From positions 1 to 33,033 of the forward strand of contig JBGSIZ010000034.1 in assembly GCA_041742255.1 (NCBI GenBank): a stretch of 33,033 nt of DNA, written 5' to 3'. Position 1 is the stretch's first letter, and every line of letters begins with the position of its first letter. This DNA comes from JBGSIZ01 sp041742255 (lineage in GTDB: Bacteria > Pseudomonadota > Alphaproteobacteria > Rhodobacterales > Rhodobacteraceae). The notes under the pieces are model-generated. The model searched no databases and had not been told where the DNA came from. It was given only the letters and a program-made list of their open reading frames with translations. A program made the translations under genes and the position numbers. This document shows, piece after piece, positions 1 through 7,998 of this stretch.

Positions 1-83
1 CACAGCCACGCCCTGCCCCGCTCTATGTCCGGCCTGCGGACGCGGCCCCACCGGCAGACCCGGCACCCGTGCTGCTGCCATGA
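1..83 (+). CDS. tsaB: TsaB C-terminus, partial (tRNA threonylcarbamoyladenosine biosynthesis)
   Basis: This is the last 26 codons of a gene that enters from the left edge, read in the frame beginning at base 3 and stopping with TGA at 81-83. The tail reads PLYVRPADAAPPADPAPVLLP, which resembles the usual end of alphaproteobacterial TsaB (YeaZ), whose final strand carries a P-x-Y-x-R-P-x-D-A-A-P pattern. TsaB is the non-catalytic partner of TsaD in making the t6A37 modification of tRNAs that read ANN codons. The stop overlaps the start of rimI by four bases (ATGA), and tsaB-rimI is a common pair, which supports the call. Only the C-terminus is visible, so the identification rests on that motif and on context. 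Confidence 0.7.
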   Translation, partial: QPRPAPLYVRPADAAPPADPAPVLLP

Positions 84-502
84 CACCAGACGATCTGGCA
101 CGCATCCACAGGGCGGCGTTTGTGACGCCCCGGCCATGGTCAGCGGCGGAAATCGGCGACCTGCTGCACGCGCCGGGCGTGTTCCTGGACCTGTCGGCGA
201 CAGGGTTCGCCATGGGCCGGGTTGTTCTGGACGAGGCCGAATTGCTGACCATCGCCGTGGACCCCGCGCATCAGGGACAGGGAACCGGGCGGGTGCTTCT
301 TGGGCGGTTCCTCGATCATGCGCGGGCCAAAGGGGCGGCGCGGGCGTTTCTGGAGGTGGCAGAAACCAACAGTGCGGCGCGACACCTCTATGAAACGGAA
401 GGGTTCACCGTGACGGGCAAACGGCCCCGCTACTTTCAAACGCCCCAAGGGGACCGACTAGACGCCATTTTGATGGCCCATGCCCTAGGGGCAATTGCCT
501 GA
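80..502 (+). CDS. rimI: RimI-type GNAT N-acetyltransferase (ribosomal protein S18 alanine acetyltransferase)
   Basis: A 140-residue single-domain GNAT acetyltransferase. RimI acetylates the N-terminal alanine of ribosomal protein S18 with acetyl-CoA in the cytoplasm. The acetyl-CoA binding loop is visible at about residues 59-73 (VDPAHQGQGTGRVLL, the Q-x-x-G-x-G/A motif A). The C-terminal segment near residues 92-119 (ETNSAARHLYETEGF then GKRPRYF) is the RimI-like motif B and aromatic tail. The start at 80 overlaps the tsaB stop, indicating translational coupling. The family is certain. The exact substrate is inferred from length and from the tsaB neighbour, since GNAT proteins of this size can acetylate other targets. 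Confidence 0.85.
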   Translation: MTPDDLARIHRAAFVTPRPWSAAEIGDLLHAPGVFLDLSATGFAMGRVVLDEAELLTIAVDPAHQGQGTGRVLLGRFLDHARAKGAARAFLEVAETNSAARHLYETEGFTVTGKRPRYFQTPQGDRLDAILMAHALGAIA

Positions 503-505
503 TTC

Positions 506-521
506 TTGACCTGTTGGTCAA
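506..521. promoter_or_regulatory. 16-bp inverted repeat upstream of the nucleoside transport operon
   Basis: The sequence TTGACCTGTTGGTCAA has perfect 6-bp arms around four central bases. It starts three bases after the rimI stop and lies about 135 bp before the binding-protein gene. A further TTGACC occurs at 550-555, and a TTGACA at 585-590 could be a -35 element, although no good -10 follows it. A local repressor operator is plausible. The repeat could also be a weak rimI terminator, but no T run follows. Confidence 0.35.
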
Positions 522-656
522 ACCTTGGGCCGCCCGCACCAAGAATCGGTTGACCATCCCATCGCTTCGCGCCCTAAACTGGAATTGACACGAAAAGATG
601 TCAGGTGTCCCCGGCCACTCCGGTCGCGCGGGCACGATCCACTTGGGAGACCACAC

Positions 657-1652
657 ATGACCCTCATGACCAAATTCCTCGGCGCAACTGCGGCGCTCGC
701 GCTTGGCACTGGCGCTGCCTTGGCAGACCCGGCGCTGATTTTCGACCTTGGCGGCAAGTTCGACAAATCCTTCAACGAATCGGCTTTCGGCGGCGCGATG
801 CGCTGGTCCGAAGAAACCGGCGGCACCTTTGGTGAATTCGAAATCACCTCGGACGCGCAGCGGGAACAGGCGATCCGTCAATTCGCCGAAGGCGGCTTCA
901 ATCCCATCGTGATGGCGGGCTTCTCGTGGGCGACCCCGCTTGAAACCGTGGCCAAGGATTACCCGACCGTGAAATTCGCGATCATCGACATGGTCGTGGA
1001 TGCACCGAACGTGCGGTCGGTGGTGTTCAACGAACACGAAGGATCGTATCTGGTCGGCATGATGGCGGCGATGGCGTCGGAATCCGGCACGGTCAGCTTT
1101 GTGGGCGGCATGGATATCCCGCTCATCCGCAAATTCGCCTGTGGTTATGCGCAGGGCGTGCTTGCGGTGAACGCGGACGCAACCGTGATCGCCAACATGA
1201 CGGGGACCACCCCCGCCGCTTGGAACGACCCGGTCAAAGGGTCGGAATTGACACTGGCACAAATCAGCCAAGGTTCGGACGTGGTCTATGCGGCGGCTGG
1301 CGGCACAGGCGTGGGCGTTCTGCAAACGGCGGCGGATCAGGGCATCCTGTCCATCGGCGTGGACGCCAACCAGAACTACCTGCACCCCGGTCAGGTCCTG
1401 ACCTCGATGCTCAAACGGGTGGACAACGCCGTCTATGACGCCTTCACCGCCGGGGCCGATCTTGAGGTTGGATTCAACGTGATGGGCGTTGCAAACGGCG
1501 GCGTAGGCTATGCGCTCGACGACAACAACGCCCCGCTCGTGACCCCGGAAATGCTGGCAGCCGTGGACGCCGCAGCGGCCAAAATATCGTCGGGCGAACT
1601 GACCGTGCATGACTACATGCTGGACGAAGCTTGCCCGGCTCTGACGTTCTGA
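657..1652 (+). CDS. BMP family ABC transporter substrate-binding protein (purine nucleoside binding)
   Basis: A 331-residue periplasmic binding protein of the BmpA/PnrA family, which captures purine nucleosides for an ABC importer. The start at 657 is preceded by GGGAGA with six bases of spacing. An upstream in-frame start at 525 would add an implausible arginine- and proline-rich leader. Residues 1-23 form a Sec signal peptide ending ALA before DPALIFD. There is no lipobox, unlike the Gram-positive and spirochaete relatives. Family landmarks are GGKFDKSFNE near the mature N-terminus, FNEHEGSYLVG, the GGMDIPLIRKFACGY segment and GGTGVGVLQTA. It is followed by the ATPase, two permeases and a phosphorylase, so nucleosides are the likely cargo. 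A hairpin after the stop may keep this mRNA more abundant than the rest of the operon. Confidence 0.9.
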   Translation: MTLMTKFLGATAALALGTGAALADPALIFDLGGKFDKSFNESAFGGAMRWSEETGGTFGEFEITSDAQREQAIRQFAEGGFNPIVMAGFSWATPLETVAKDYPTVKFAIIDMVVDAPNVRSVVFNEHEGSYLVGMMAAMASESGTVSFVGGMDIPLIRKFACGYAQGVLAVNADATVIANMTGTTPAAWNDPVKGSELTLAQISQGSDVVYAAAGGTGVGVLQTAADQGILSIGVDANQNYLHPGQVLTSMLKRVDNAVYDAFTAGADLEVGFNVMGVANGGVGYALDDNNAPLVTPEMLAAVDAAAAKISSGELTVHDYMLDEACPALTF

Positions 1653-1674
1653 TCGACACAACAACTTGATCATG

Positions 1675-1706
1675 GGCCGCGCCGGATACCCTTCGGCGCG
1701 GCCTTT
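1675..1706 (+). terminator. Intercistronic hairpin between binding protein and ATPase genes
   Basis: GGCCGCGCCG at 1675-1684 pairs perfectly with CGGCGCGGCC at 1694-1703 across a 9-base loop, followed by only TTT. The hairpin starts 22 bases after the binding-protein stop and ends 23 bases before the ATPase start. With such a short T run it is more likely a partial terminator or 3'-end stabiliser than a full stop. This arrangement is often seen where binding protein is needed in excess of the membrane components. Confidence 0.65.
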
Positions 1707-1729
1707 GAATACGGGAACCGGGGGGAACC

Positions 1730-3280
1730 ATGACCGATCAGGGTGCGGGCAAGACGCCAGCCATCGAACTCCGGGGTATTTCCAAATCCTTTGGCCCGGT
1801 GCAGGCCAACAAGGATATCTCGATCCGGGTCATGCCGGGCACGATCCACGGGATCATCGGGGAAAACGGGGCGGGAAAATCCACGCTCATGTCGATCCTT
1901 TATGGGTTCTACAAGGCCGACGCGGGCGAGATTCTGATCAACGGCACCGTCACCGAAATCCCCGACAGCCAGCACGCCATCGCGGCCGGCATCGGCATGG
2001 TGTTCCAGCACTTCAAACTGGTTGAAAATTTCACGGTCCTCGAAAACGTCGTGCTTGGGGCCGAAGAAGGGCGGATGCTGATGCCGTCCCTGAACAAGGC
2101 GCGCAAACAGCTCAAACAACTGGCGGATGACTACGAACTGCACGTCGATCCGGACGCGGTCGTGCAGGACATCGGCGTGGGAATGCAGCAACGGGTGGAG
2201 ATTCTCAAGGCGCTGTATCGGCAGGCCGATATCCTCATCCTTGACGAACCCACGGGCGTTCTGACCCCTGCCGAGGCGGATCAGTTGTTCCGCATCCTGC
2301 GCCGCCTGCGCGAAGAAGGGAAAACGATCGTTCTGATCACCCACAAACTGCGGGAAATCATGGACATCACCGACACGGTCAGCGTCATGCGGCGAGGCGA
2401 AATGACCGCAACCGTGCAGACCGCCGACACCTCGCCGCCCGAACTCGCGGAACTCATGGTCGGGCGCAAGGTGCTGTTGCAAGTGCATAAATCGGCGGCA
2501 ACCCCCGGCGAGGTGGTGCTGGAGGTGCGCAACCTTGGCGTCACGGACATCTGGGGTGTCAAGCGGCTCAAGGATATCTCGCTCACCATCCGGGCGGGCG
2601 AAATTCTGGGCATCGCGGGGGTTGCGGGCAATGGTCAATCCGAACTGCTGGAGGTTCTGGGGGGCTATCAAAAGGCGACAGGCGAGGTGCTGTTGAACGG
2701 CGCCTCCATCGACCTGACAGGGTTGAAATCGGACGGCCAGACGCGGCGGGCGCGCGGCATCGCGCATGTGCCCGAAGACCGGCAGGCCGAGGGCCTGATC
2801 ATGGATTTCGCAGCATGGGAAAACGTGGCGTTCGGCTATCACAACGACCCGAAATACCAGAAAAACGCGCTCTTCATGGACAACGCGGCGATCCGTCAGG
2901 ATACGGTGGACAAAATGGCCCGGTTTGACGTGCGCCCCCCCAACCCGTTGCTGTCGGCCAAGAATTTTTCCGGCGGCAACCAACAGAAAATCGTCGTCGC
3001 GCGCGAGATTGAACGCAACCCGGACCTGTTGCTGATCGGCCAACCCACGCGCGGGGTGGACATCGGGGCCATCGAATTCATCCACAAACAGATCATCGCG
3101 CTGCGCGATCAGGGCAAGGCGATCCTGCTGGTTTCGGTGGAACTGGATGAAATCCTGTCGCTGTCGGACCGCATCGCGGTCATGTTCGACGGGCGGATCA
3201 TGGGCGAACGGTTGCCCGGCGACACCAATACCAAAGAACTGGGCCTCCTGATGGCCGGCGTCAGCGAAAAGGCCGCCTGA
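1730..3280 (+). CDS. Double-domain ABC transporter ATPase for nucleoside import
   Basis: A 516-residue cytoplasmic ATPase with two fused nucleotide-binding domains, of the YufO/NupO (sugar-type, RbsA-like) architecture that energises BMP-type nucleoside importers. The first domain has Walker A GENGAGKST at residues 44-52 and Walker B with ILILDEPTG near 167-176. Its signature region is degenerate (GVGMQQRVEI). In the second domain the Walker A is replaced by GVAGNGQSE, the signature NFSGGNQQK is intact near 412-420, and the Walker B end reads LLIGQPTRGVD. One composite catalytic site is therefore expected to dominate, as is usual for this family. A purine-rich GGGGGGAA precedes the ATG. The next permease gene starts one base after the stop, so the genes are co-translated. 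Confidence 0.92.
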   Translation: MTDQGAGKTPAIELRGISKSFGPVQANKDISIRVMPGTIHGIIGENGAGKSTLMSILYGFYKADAGEILINGTVTEIPDSQHAIAAGIGMVFQHFKLVENFTVLENVVLGAEEGRMLMPSLNKARKQLKQLADDYELHVDPDAVVQDIGVGMQQRVEILKALYRQADILILDEPTGVLTPAEADQLFRILRRLREEGKTIVLITHKLREIMDITDTVSVMRRGEMTATVQTADTSPPELAELMVGRKVLLQVHKSAATPGEVVLEVRNLGVTDIWGVKRLKDISLTIRAGEILGIAGVAGNGQSELLEVLGGYQKATGEVLLNGASIDLTGLKSDGQTRRARGIAHVPEDRQAEGLIMDFAAWENVAFGYHNDPKYQKNALFMDNAAIRQDTVDKMARFDVRPPNPLLSAKNFSGGNQQKIVVAREIERNPDLLLIGQPTRGVDIGAIEFIHKQIIALRDQGKAILLVSVELDEILSLSDRIAVMFDGRIMGERLPGDTNTKELGLLMAGVSEKAA

Positions 3281-3281
3281 C

Positions 3282-4397
3282 ATGGATAAAATGCCAAAAT
3301 GGGCGGATGTCATCCTCTTGCCCCTCATTTCGCTGTCGCTGGCGGCAATCATCTCGGGGCTGGTTCTGCTCGCCACGGGGCAAAACCCGATCACAGCACT
3401 TTGGGTGATGATCGACGGGTCGCTGGGGTCCAGCCGGGGCTGGGGTTATACGCTCTATTACGCCACGAATTTCATGTTCACCGGGCTTGCGGTGTCGGTG
3501 GCGTTCCACGCGCGGATGTTCAACATCGGGGGCGAGGGTCAGGCGCTCTTGGGCGGGGTCGGCGTGGCGCTGGCGTGCCTGTTCGTCCCGTGGCCGCACT
3601 GGACGGTGGCGGTGCTGGGCGCCATGGTGATGTCGGCGGCGTTGGGGGCGGTCTGGGCGGCGATCCCGGCATTTCTTCAGGCCAAACGGGGCAGCCACAT
3701 CGTCATCACGACGATCATGTTCAATTTCATCGCGGCGGCGCTGCTGAACTACCTGCTGGTCAACACGCTCAAACCCGTGGGGGTCATGGAACCGGCCACG
3801 GCCAGCTTTCCAGCCACCACGCACCTGCCCAACTTTGCGGATATGCTGGGGGTTGTGGGCATCCCCTTTGCCCCCGACGCGCCTGCCAATTTCGCCTTCA
3901 TCATCGCGGTCGTGGCCTGCGTGGCGGTTTGGGCGCTGATCTGGCGGACGCGGCTGGGGTATGAAATCCGGGCCTTTGGGCAATCGGAGTCGGCGGCGAA
4001 ATATGCGGGCATCTCGCCGACCAAGATCATCATGATCTCGATGATGATCTCGGGGGCGCTGGCGGGGATGATGTCGATCAACAACGTCATGGGCGAGGCC
4101 GAGCGGCTGGTTCTCAACTCTGCCGAAGGGGCGGGGTTCATCGGCATCGCCGTGGCGCTGATGGGGCGCAACCACCCGTTCGGGGTGTTTCTGGCGGCGA
4201 TCCTTTTTGGGTTCCTGTATCAGGGCGGGTCGCAGCTAGCGTTCACGCTGCAAATCCCGCGCGAAATGGTGACGGTCATTCAGGCGCTGGTCATCATGTT
4301 CACGGGGGCCTTGGATTACATGGTGCGCTGGCCGCTGGAACGGCTGTTTCAACGGTTGCGGACCAACGCGGCGACCTCAAAGACAGCAAAGGCCTGA
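3282..4397 (+). CDS. ABC transporter permease (YufP/NupP-like)
   Basis: A 371-residue inner-membrane permease of the branched-chain amino acid/sugar type (BPD_transp_2), forming one half of the nucleoside channel. The protein is mostly hydrophobic, with about eight to ten predicted spans starting at residues 10-30. It carries the family segment FNIGGEGQALLGGVG after the third span, a typical cytoplasmic loop that contacts the ATPase in this class. The GFIGIAVALMGRNHPFGV stretch late in the protein is also typical of YufP-like permeases. The start lies one base after the ATPase stop, and the second permease begins three bases after this stop. It is longer than its partner, as is usual for the first permease of this pair. 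Confidence 0.9.
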   Translation: MDKMPKWADVILLPLISLSLAAIISGLVLLATGQNPITALWVMIDGSLGSSRGWGYTLYYATNFMFTGLAVSVAFHARMFNIGGEGQALLGGVGVALACLFVPWPHWTVAVLGAMVMSAALGAVWAAIPAFLQAKRGSHIVITTIMFNFIAAALLNYLLVNTLKPVGVMEPATASFPATTHLPNFADMLGVVGIPFAPDAPANFAFIIAVVACVAVWALIWRTRLGYEIRAFGQSESAAKYAGISPTKIIMISMMISGALAGMMSINNVMGEAERLVLNSAEGAGFIGIAVALMGRNHPFGVFLAAILFGFLYQGGSQLAFTLQIPREMVTVIQALVIMFTGALDYMVRWPLERLFQRLRTNAATSKTAKA

Positions 4398-4400
4398 CCG

Positions 4401-5387
4401 ATGGACCTGCTTTCCCTTCTCGACCTCTCCATCCTCGGGTCCACCCTGCGGACAGCCACGCCGCTGCTGCTGGCCTGCCTTGCGGGCCTTTATTCGGAAC
4501 GGGCGGGGGTGTTCGACATCGGGCTCGAGGGCAAGATGCTGATGGCGGCGTTCCTTGCGGCGGCGTTTGCATCGCTCACCGGGTCGGTCTGGCTGGGGCT
4601 GGTGGCGGCGATCGGCGGGGCTCTTGCGCTTTCGGTGGTGCATGGGCTGGCGGCGATCACCTTTCGGGGGAACCAATTGATTTCGGGGGTGGCGATCAAC
4701 TTTTTCGCGTCCGGCATCACGGTTGTCCTGGCCCAAAGCTGGTTCGCCGAAGGCGGGCGCACGCCGCAACTGGCCGGGGCTGCGCGGTTCGAAAACTGGG
4801 TGCTGCCGGGGGCGCTGACGCGGATCCGGGACATCGCGCAGGCAGAACTGCCGATGAAAATCTATTCGCAGCTCATCTCGGGGCACGCCACGATCGTCTA
4901 TGTGGCGCTTTTGACGGTGCCGCTGACGTGGTGGGTTCTGTATCGGACCCGGTTCGGGCTGCACCTGCGGGCGGTGGGGGAAAACCCCGCGGCAGTGGAC
5001 ACGGCAGGGATCAATGTGGTGCGGCTGCGGTTTTCGGCCATCCTGATTGCGGGGGTCTTGTGCGGGATTGCGGGGGCCTATCTGTCCACGGCGCTTCAGG
5101 CCAATTTCACGCGGGAAATGTCGGCGGGGCGGGGGTATATCGCGCTCGCGGCGCTGATCTTTGCCAAATGGCGGCCGTGGCAGGCGCTCTGGGCGTGTCT
5201 TTTGTTCGGCTATCTGCAGGCGCTGGCGCTGCGGCCGGACATCCTCAAACGGGCGATCCACCTTGATGTGCCCTCGCAACTGCTGGACGTGTTGCCCTAT
5301 ATCCTGACCGTGGTCATCCTCGCGGGCTTCGTCGGCAAGGCGATCCCCCCAAAGGCCGGAGGCGAACCCTATGTCAAAGAGCGGTGA
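4401..5387 (+). CDS. ABC transporter permease (YufQ/NupQ-like)
   Basis: A 328-residue inner-membrane permease, the second channel half of the nucleoside importer. It shares the family layout with its neighbour: VFDIGLEGKMLMAAFLAAAF near residues 37-56 and GRGYIALAALIFAKWRPWQAL near 244-264, with about eight hydrophobic spans between and after them. The C-terminal 17 bases overlap the start of the purine nucleoside phosphorylase gene, so the importer and the enzyme that cleaves its cargo are translationally linked. No lesion or missing segment is visible. Confidence 0.9.
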   Translation: MDLLSLLDLSILGSTLRTATPLLLACLAGLYSERAGVFDIGLEGKMLMAAFLAAAFASLTGSVWLGLVAAIGGALALSVVHGLAAITFRGNQLISGVAINFFASGITVVLAQSWFAEGGRTPQLAGAARFENWVLPGALTRIRDIAQAELPMKIYSQLISGHATIVYVALLTVPLTWWVLYRTRFGLHLRAVGENPAAVDTAGINVVRLRFSAILIAGVLCGIAGAYLSTALQANFTREMSAGRGYIALAALIFAKWRPWQALWACLLFGYLQALALRPDILKRAIHLDVPSQLLDVLPYILTVVILAGFVGKAIPPKAGGEPYVKER

Positions 5388-6186
5388 TCTGGCGACGCTG
5401 ATCCGGGACCGGGCGGGCAAGGCCCCTGTGACGGTCGGTCTCGTGCTGGGGTCCGGTCTGGGCCACATCGCCGGGGCCGTCGAAGGGGTGGCGATCCCCT
5501 ATTCGGACCTGCCCGGCTTTCCTCATGCAGGGGTGTCGGGGCACAACCCCAACCTCGTGATCGGCACACTCGAAGGGGTGCGGGTCGCGGTCTTTGGCGG
5601 GCGGGCGCATTACTACGAAACCGGGAACCCCGGTGCCATGCGGTTGCCCCTAGAGGTGCTGCGCGACCTTGGGGCGACGATGATGGTGGCGACCAATGCG
5701 GCGGGGTCACTGCGGGCGGATATGCCCACGGGGTCCATCATGGGGCTGTCGGACCACATCAACTTTTCGGGGCTGAACCCGCTCATCGGGGAACCCACAG
5801 ACGCGCGGTTTGTCCCCATGACAGACGCCTACGACGCGCCAATGCGTTTGGGCCTTCTGGCGGCGGCGGCTGCAGAGAAGGTCACAATGGCCCAAGGGGT
5901 CTATGCGTGGTATTCCGGCCCATCCTTTGAAACGCCTGCGGAAATCCGGGCAATCCGAATGCTGGGGGCGGATGCGGTGGGCATGTCCACCGTGCCCGAG
6001 GTGATCCTTGGGCGGTTCCTTGGCCTGCGCTGTGCGGCGATTTCGACAATCACCAACATGGCGGCAGGGCTGAGCGCGGAAAAGATCAGCCACGACCACA
6101 CCAAAGCGATGGCACCCATCGGGGCGGCCAAACTGGAAAAGGTGCTGCGGGGCTGGTTGCGGGACCATGTAAAACCGGGGCTATAG
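5371..6186 (+). CDS. Purine nucleoside phosphorylase, trimeric (PunA/XapA type)
   Basis: A 271-residue cytoplasmic enzyme that splits purine nucleosides with phosphate into base and ribose-1-phosphate. Family II (trimeric) landmarks are clear: GSGLG at 27-31 for phosphate binding, GGRAHYYE at 76-83, TNAAGS at 108-113, SFETPAE around Glu187, GMSTVPE at 204-210 and Asn229 in STITNMAAG. The Glu/Asn pair is the one that recognises 6-oxopurines, so inosine and guanosine are the expected substrates. The start at 5371 has GGAGG just upstream and overlaps the permease stop by 17 bases. Its place at the end of the importer operon indicates immediate use of imported nucleosides. A different, hexameric-type phosphorylase (deoD) lies at 18034. 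Confidence 0.93.
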   Translation: MSKSGDLATLIRDRAGKAPVTVGLVLGSGLGHIAGAVEGVAIPYSDLPGFPHAGVSGHNPNLVIGTLEGVRVAVFGGRAHYYETGNPGAMRLPLEVLRDLGATMMVATNAAGSLRADMPTGSIMGLSDHINFSGLNPLIGEPTDARFVPMTDAYDAPMRLGLLAAAAAEKVTMAQGVYAWYSGPSFETPAEIRAIRMLGADAVGMSTVPEVILGRFLGLRCAAISTITNMAAGLSAEKISHDHTKAMAPIGAAKLEKVLRGWLRDHVKPGL

Positions 6187-6217
6187 GTCCAGTCGGGGGG
6201 CGAAAACCTGTCCAGAT

Positions 6218-6233
6218 TGCTGCAATTGCAGCA
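6218..6233. promoter_or_regulatory. Perfect 16-bp palindrome TGCTGCAATTGCAGCA
   Basis: This self-complementary 16-mer lies 31 bases after the phosphorylase stop and is followed by TTTT. As RNA it would form a 6-bp stem with an AATT loop, a weak terminator of the nucleoside operon. As DNA it could be an operator for the TSUP gene, whose predicted -35 is 27 bases downstream. The sequence alone does not decide between the two. Confidence 0.45.
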
Positions 6234-6260
6234 TTTTGGCGACATGCCGCCGCACAGGGT

Positions 6261-6289
6261 TTGACACGACCCCGCGAAAGGCGTCTTAA
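6261..6289 (+). promoter_or_regulatory. Possible sigma-70 promoter of the TSUP/TIGR02186 pair
   Basis: A perfect -35 hexamer TTGACA at 6261-6266 is followed after 17 bases by TCTTAA at 6284-6289, a poor -10. The coding start at 6326 is about 30 bases further on. The call rests mainly on the -35 box and on its sensible position. Confidence 0.4.
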
Positions 6290-6325
6290 CTGCAGGCAAG
6301 CGGCCCAAAATTGCCGGACCACGCC

Positions 6326-7243
6326 ATGCAAATCTACCTCCCCATTGCCGAGGTATCGGTCAATTTCTCCCTGATTTTCGGGTTGGGCGGACTTGTGGGC
6401 GTGTTGTCTGGCATGTTCGGGGTCGGGGGTGGATTTCTGATCACGCCCCTGCTGTTTCTGGTGGGCATCCCGCCTTCGGTCGCGGTGGCGACATCGGCCA
6501 ACCAGATCGTGGCGTCCTCGGTATCCGGGCTTTTGTCGCACATCAAACGGCGGGGGGTGGATTTCGCGATGGGCTGGATCCTCCTGATCGGGGGGATCGC
6601 GGGATCGGGGATCGGGGTCATCATCTTCAATCGGCTCAAGGCGCTGGGTCAGGTCGATCTGCTGGTCAGCCTGTGCTACGTCGTGTTTCTGGGGATCGTG
6701 GGTGGGCTCATGCTGATCGAGAGCCTGCGGGCGCTCCGGCGGGCGCGGCGGTCCGGGGGGATGGGGGAACGGCGCAAACACAACTGGGTCCACAGCCTGC
6801 CGTTCAAGGTGAAATTCCGGGTCTCGGGCCTTTATATCTCGGTCATTCCGCCCATTCTCGTGGGGCTTCTGGTGGGTATTCTGGCGGCCATCATGGGGGT
6901 CGGCGGGGGCTTTATCATGGTGCCCGCAATGATCTACATCCTTGGGATGCCGACCAAGGTGGTGATCGGCACCTCGTTGTTTCAGATCATCTTTGTGGCG
7001 GCGTTCACCACAATGCTGCACGCGGTCACCAACCAGACGGTGGATATGATCCTTGCACTGGTCCTGCTGCTGGGTGGAGTGATCGGGGCGCAATTCGGCA
7101 CCCGGATCGGGGCGCGGATGAAGGCGGAACAGTTGCGCATCCTGCTGGCACTTCTGGTGCTGGGGGTCTGCGGAAAACTGGCGCTTGATCTCTTGCTGGA
7201 ACCCTCTGAACTCTACTCCATCGCCACCGAAGGGAAAAACTGA
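6326..7243 (+). CDS. TSUP family membrane transporter (TauE/SafE-like)
   Basis: A 305-residue inner-membrane protein of the TauE/SafE/TSUP family, whose members export sulfite, sulfoacetate or other organosulfur anions. It has two homologous halves, each with the diagnostic glycine-rich span: GMFGVGGGFLITPLL near residues 29-43 and GVGGGFIMVPAMIYILG near 191-207. About eight membrane segments are visible, with a basic cytoplasmic linker (RRARRSGG...RRKHNW) between the halves. I chose the ATG at 6326 over an in-frame TTG at 6311 because the protein then begins MQIYLPIAEVSVN, a start I associate with this subfamily. No strong Shine-Dalgarno precedes either. The downstream TIGR02186 gene overlaps by one base. 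The substrate cannot be told from sequence. Confidence 0.88.
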   Translation: MQIYLPIAEVSVNFSLIFGLGGLVGVLSGMFGVGGGFLITPLLFLVGIPPSVAVATSANQIVASSVSGLLSHIKRRGVDFAMGWILLIGGIAGSGIGVIIFNRLKALGQVDLLVSLCYVVFLGIVGGLMLIESLRALRRARRSGGMGERRKHNWVHSLPFKVKFRVSGLYISVIPPILVGLLVGILAAIMGVGGGFIMVPAMIYILGMPTKVVIGTSLFQIIFVAAFTTMLHAVTNQTVDMILALVLLLGGVIGAQFGTRIGARMKAEQLRILLALLVLGVCGKLALDLLLEPSELYSIATEGKN

Positions 7244-7995
7244 TGCGGCGCGCGCTCCTCGCCCTTGTGCTGCTGTTGCCGACGTTTGCGCAGGGCGAAG
7301 AAATCGTGCTTGGGCTCAGTCAGGACGCAGTGGCGATCACCGCCAATTTCGACGGCTCCAACCTGCTGATCTTTGGGGCCATCAAACGGGACGCGCCCAT
7401 CCCGGACACTGGCCCCTTGGGGGTCATCATCGCGGTGGCGGGACCGGACCAACCGGTCAGCGTCCGGCGCAAGGCACAGCGATACGGCATCTGGGTCAAC
7501 ACCGACGTGGTCGAGGTGGACGCGGCACCGTCGTTCTACGCGGTGGCGTCCTCGGCACCCATCCGGGACGTCCTGCGCGATGTCGAGGATTTGCGCTATT
7601 CCATCACCTTGCCCCGGGCCATCCGGTCGGTGGGGGCGCGGGTGACGGACAGCCAGCAATTCACGGATGCGCTGATCCGTATCCGGGCGGGGTCTGATCT
7701 CTATCAGGTTCTGGAAGGGGCGGTGGACGTCGAACAGGAAACCCTGTTCCGGGCGGCCATCGCCCTTCCGGCCAACCTGACTGAAGGGGACTACGAAACG
7801 CGGATATTCCTCACCCGGAATGGCACCGTGATCGACGAATACGACACCATCATCGCGGTGAACAAGGTGGGCGTGGAACGCTGGCTCTTTGACCTGTCGC
7901 GGGAACAGACCTACCTTTATGGGGCGTTGTCGCTGGTGTTGGCGGGGCTTGCGGGTTGGGCGGCATCGGCGGCGTTCGCGGCCCTGCGGCGGTAG
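7243..7995 (+). CDS. TIGR02186 family membrane-anchored protein
   Basis: A 250-residue alphaproteobacterial protein of unknown function (Alph_Pro_TM/TIGR02186). The first 20 residues form a signal peptide (MRRALLALVLLLPTFAQGEE). A large periplasmic beta-rich domain follows, and a single membrane span near residues 225-246 is followed by only a short basic end (ALRR). It is thus a periplasmic domain with a C-terminal anchor. The start codon overlaps the TSUP stop (TGATG), and the same two families are often paired in this class. The protein may therefore be a periplasmic accessory of the exporter, which is inference from neighbourhood. No catalytic motif is evident. Confidence 0.85.
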   Translation: MRRALLALVLLLPTFAQGEEIVLGLSQDAVAITANFDGSNLLIFGAIKRDAPIPDTGPLGVIIAVAGPDQPVSVRRKAQRYGIWVNTDVVEVDAAPSFYAVASSAPIRDVLRDVEDLRYSITLPRAIRSVGARVTDSQQFTDALIRIRAGSDLYQVLEGAVDVEQETLFRAAIALPANLTEGDYETRIFLTRNGTVIDEYDTIIAVNKVGVERWLFDLSREQTYLYGALSLVLAGLAGWAASAAFAALRR

Positions 7996-7998
7996 GAG

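Noticed and set aside
506..521. FNR/NnrR-type box in TTGACCTGTTGGTCAA
   Set aside because: FNR-family boxes have TTGAN-N4-NTCAA geometry over 14 bp. This dyad spans 16 bp with CC/GG inner bases, so the spacing is wrong.
1670..3394. A 574-codon minus-strand frame opposite the ABC ATPase
   Set aside because: It is the shadow of a clear ATPase gene with no ribosome site or recognisable motif. The same applies to the long frames opposite the binding protein (405-1673), the helicase (8889-10040) and ecm (15823-17247).
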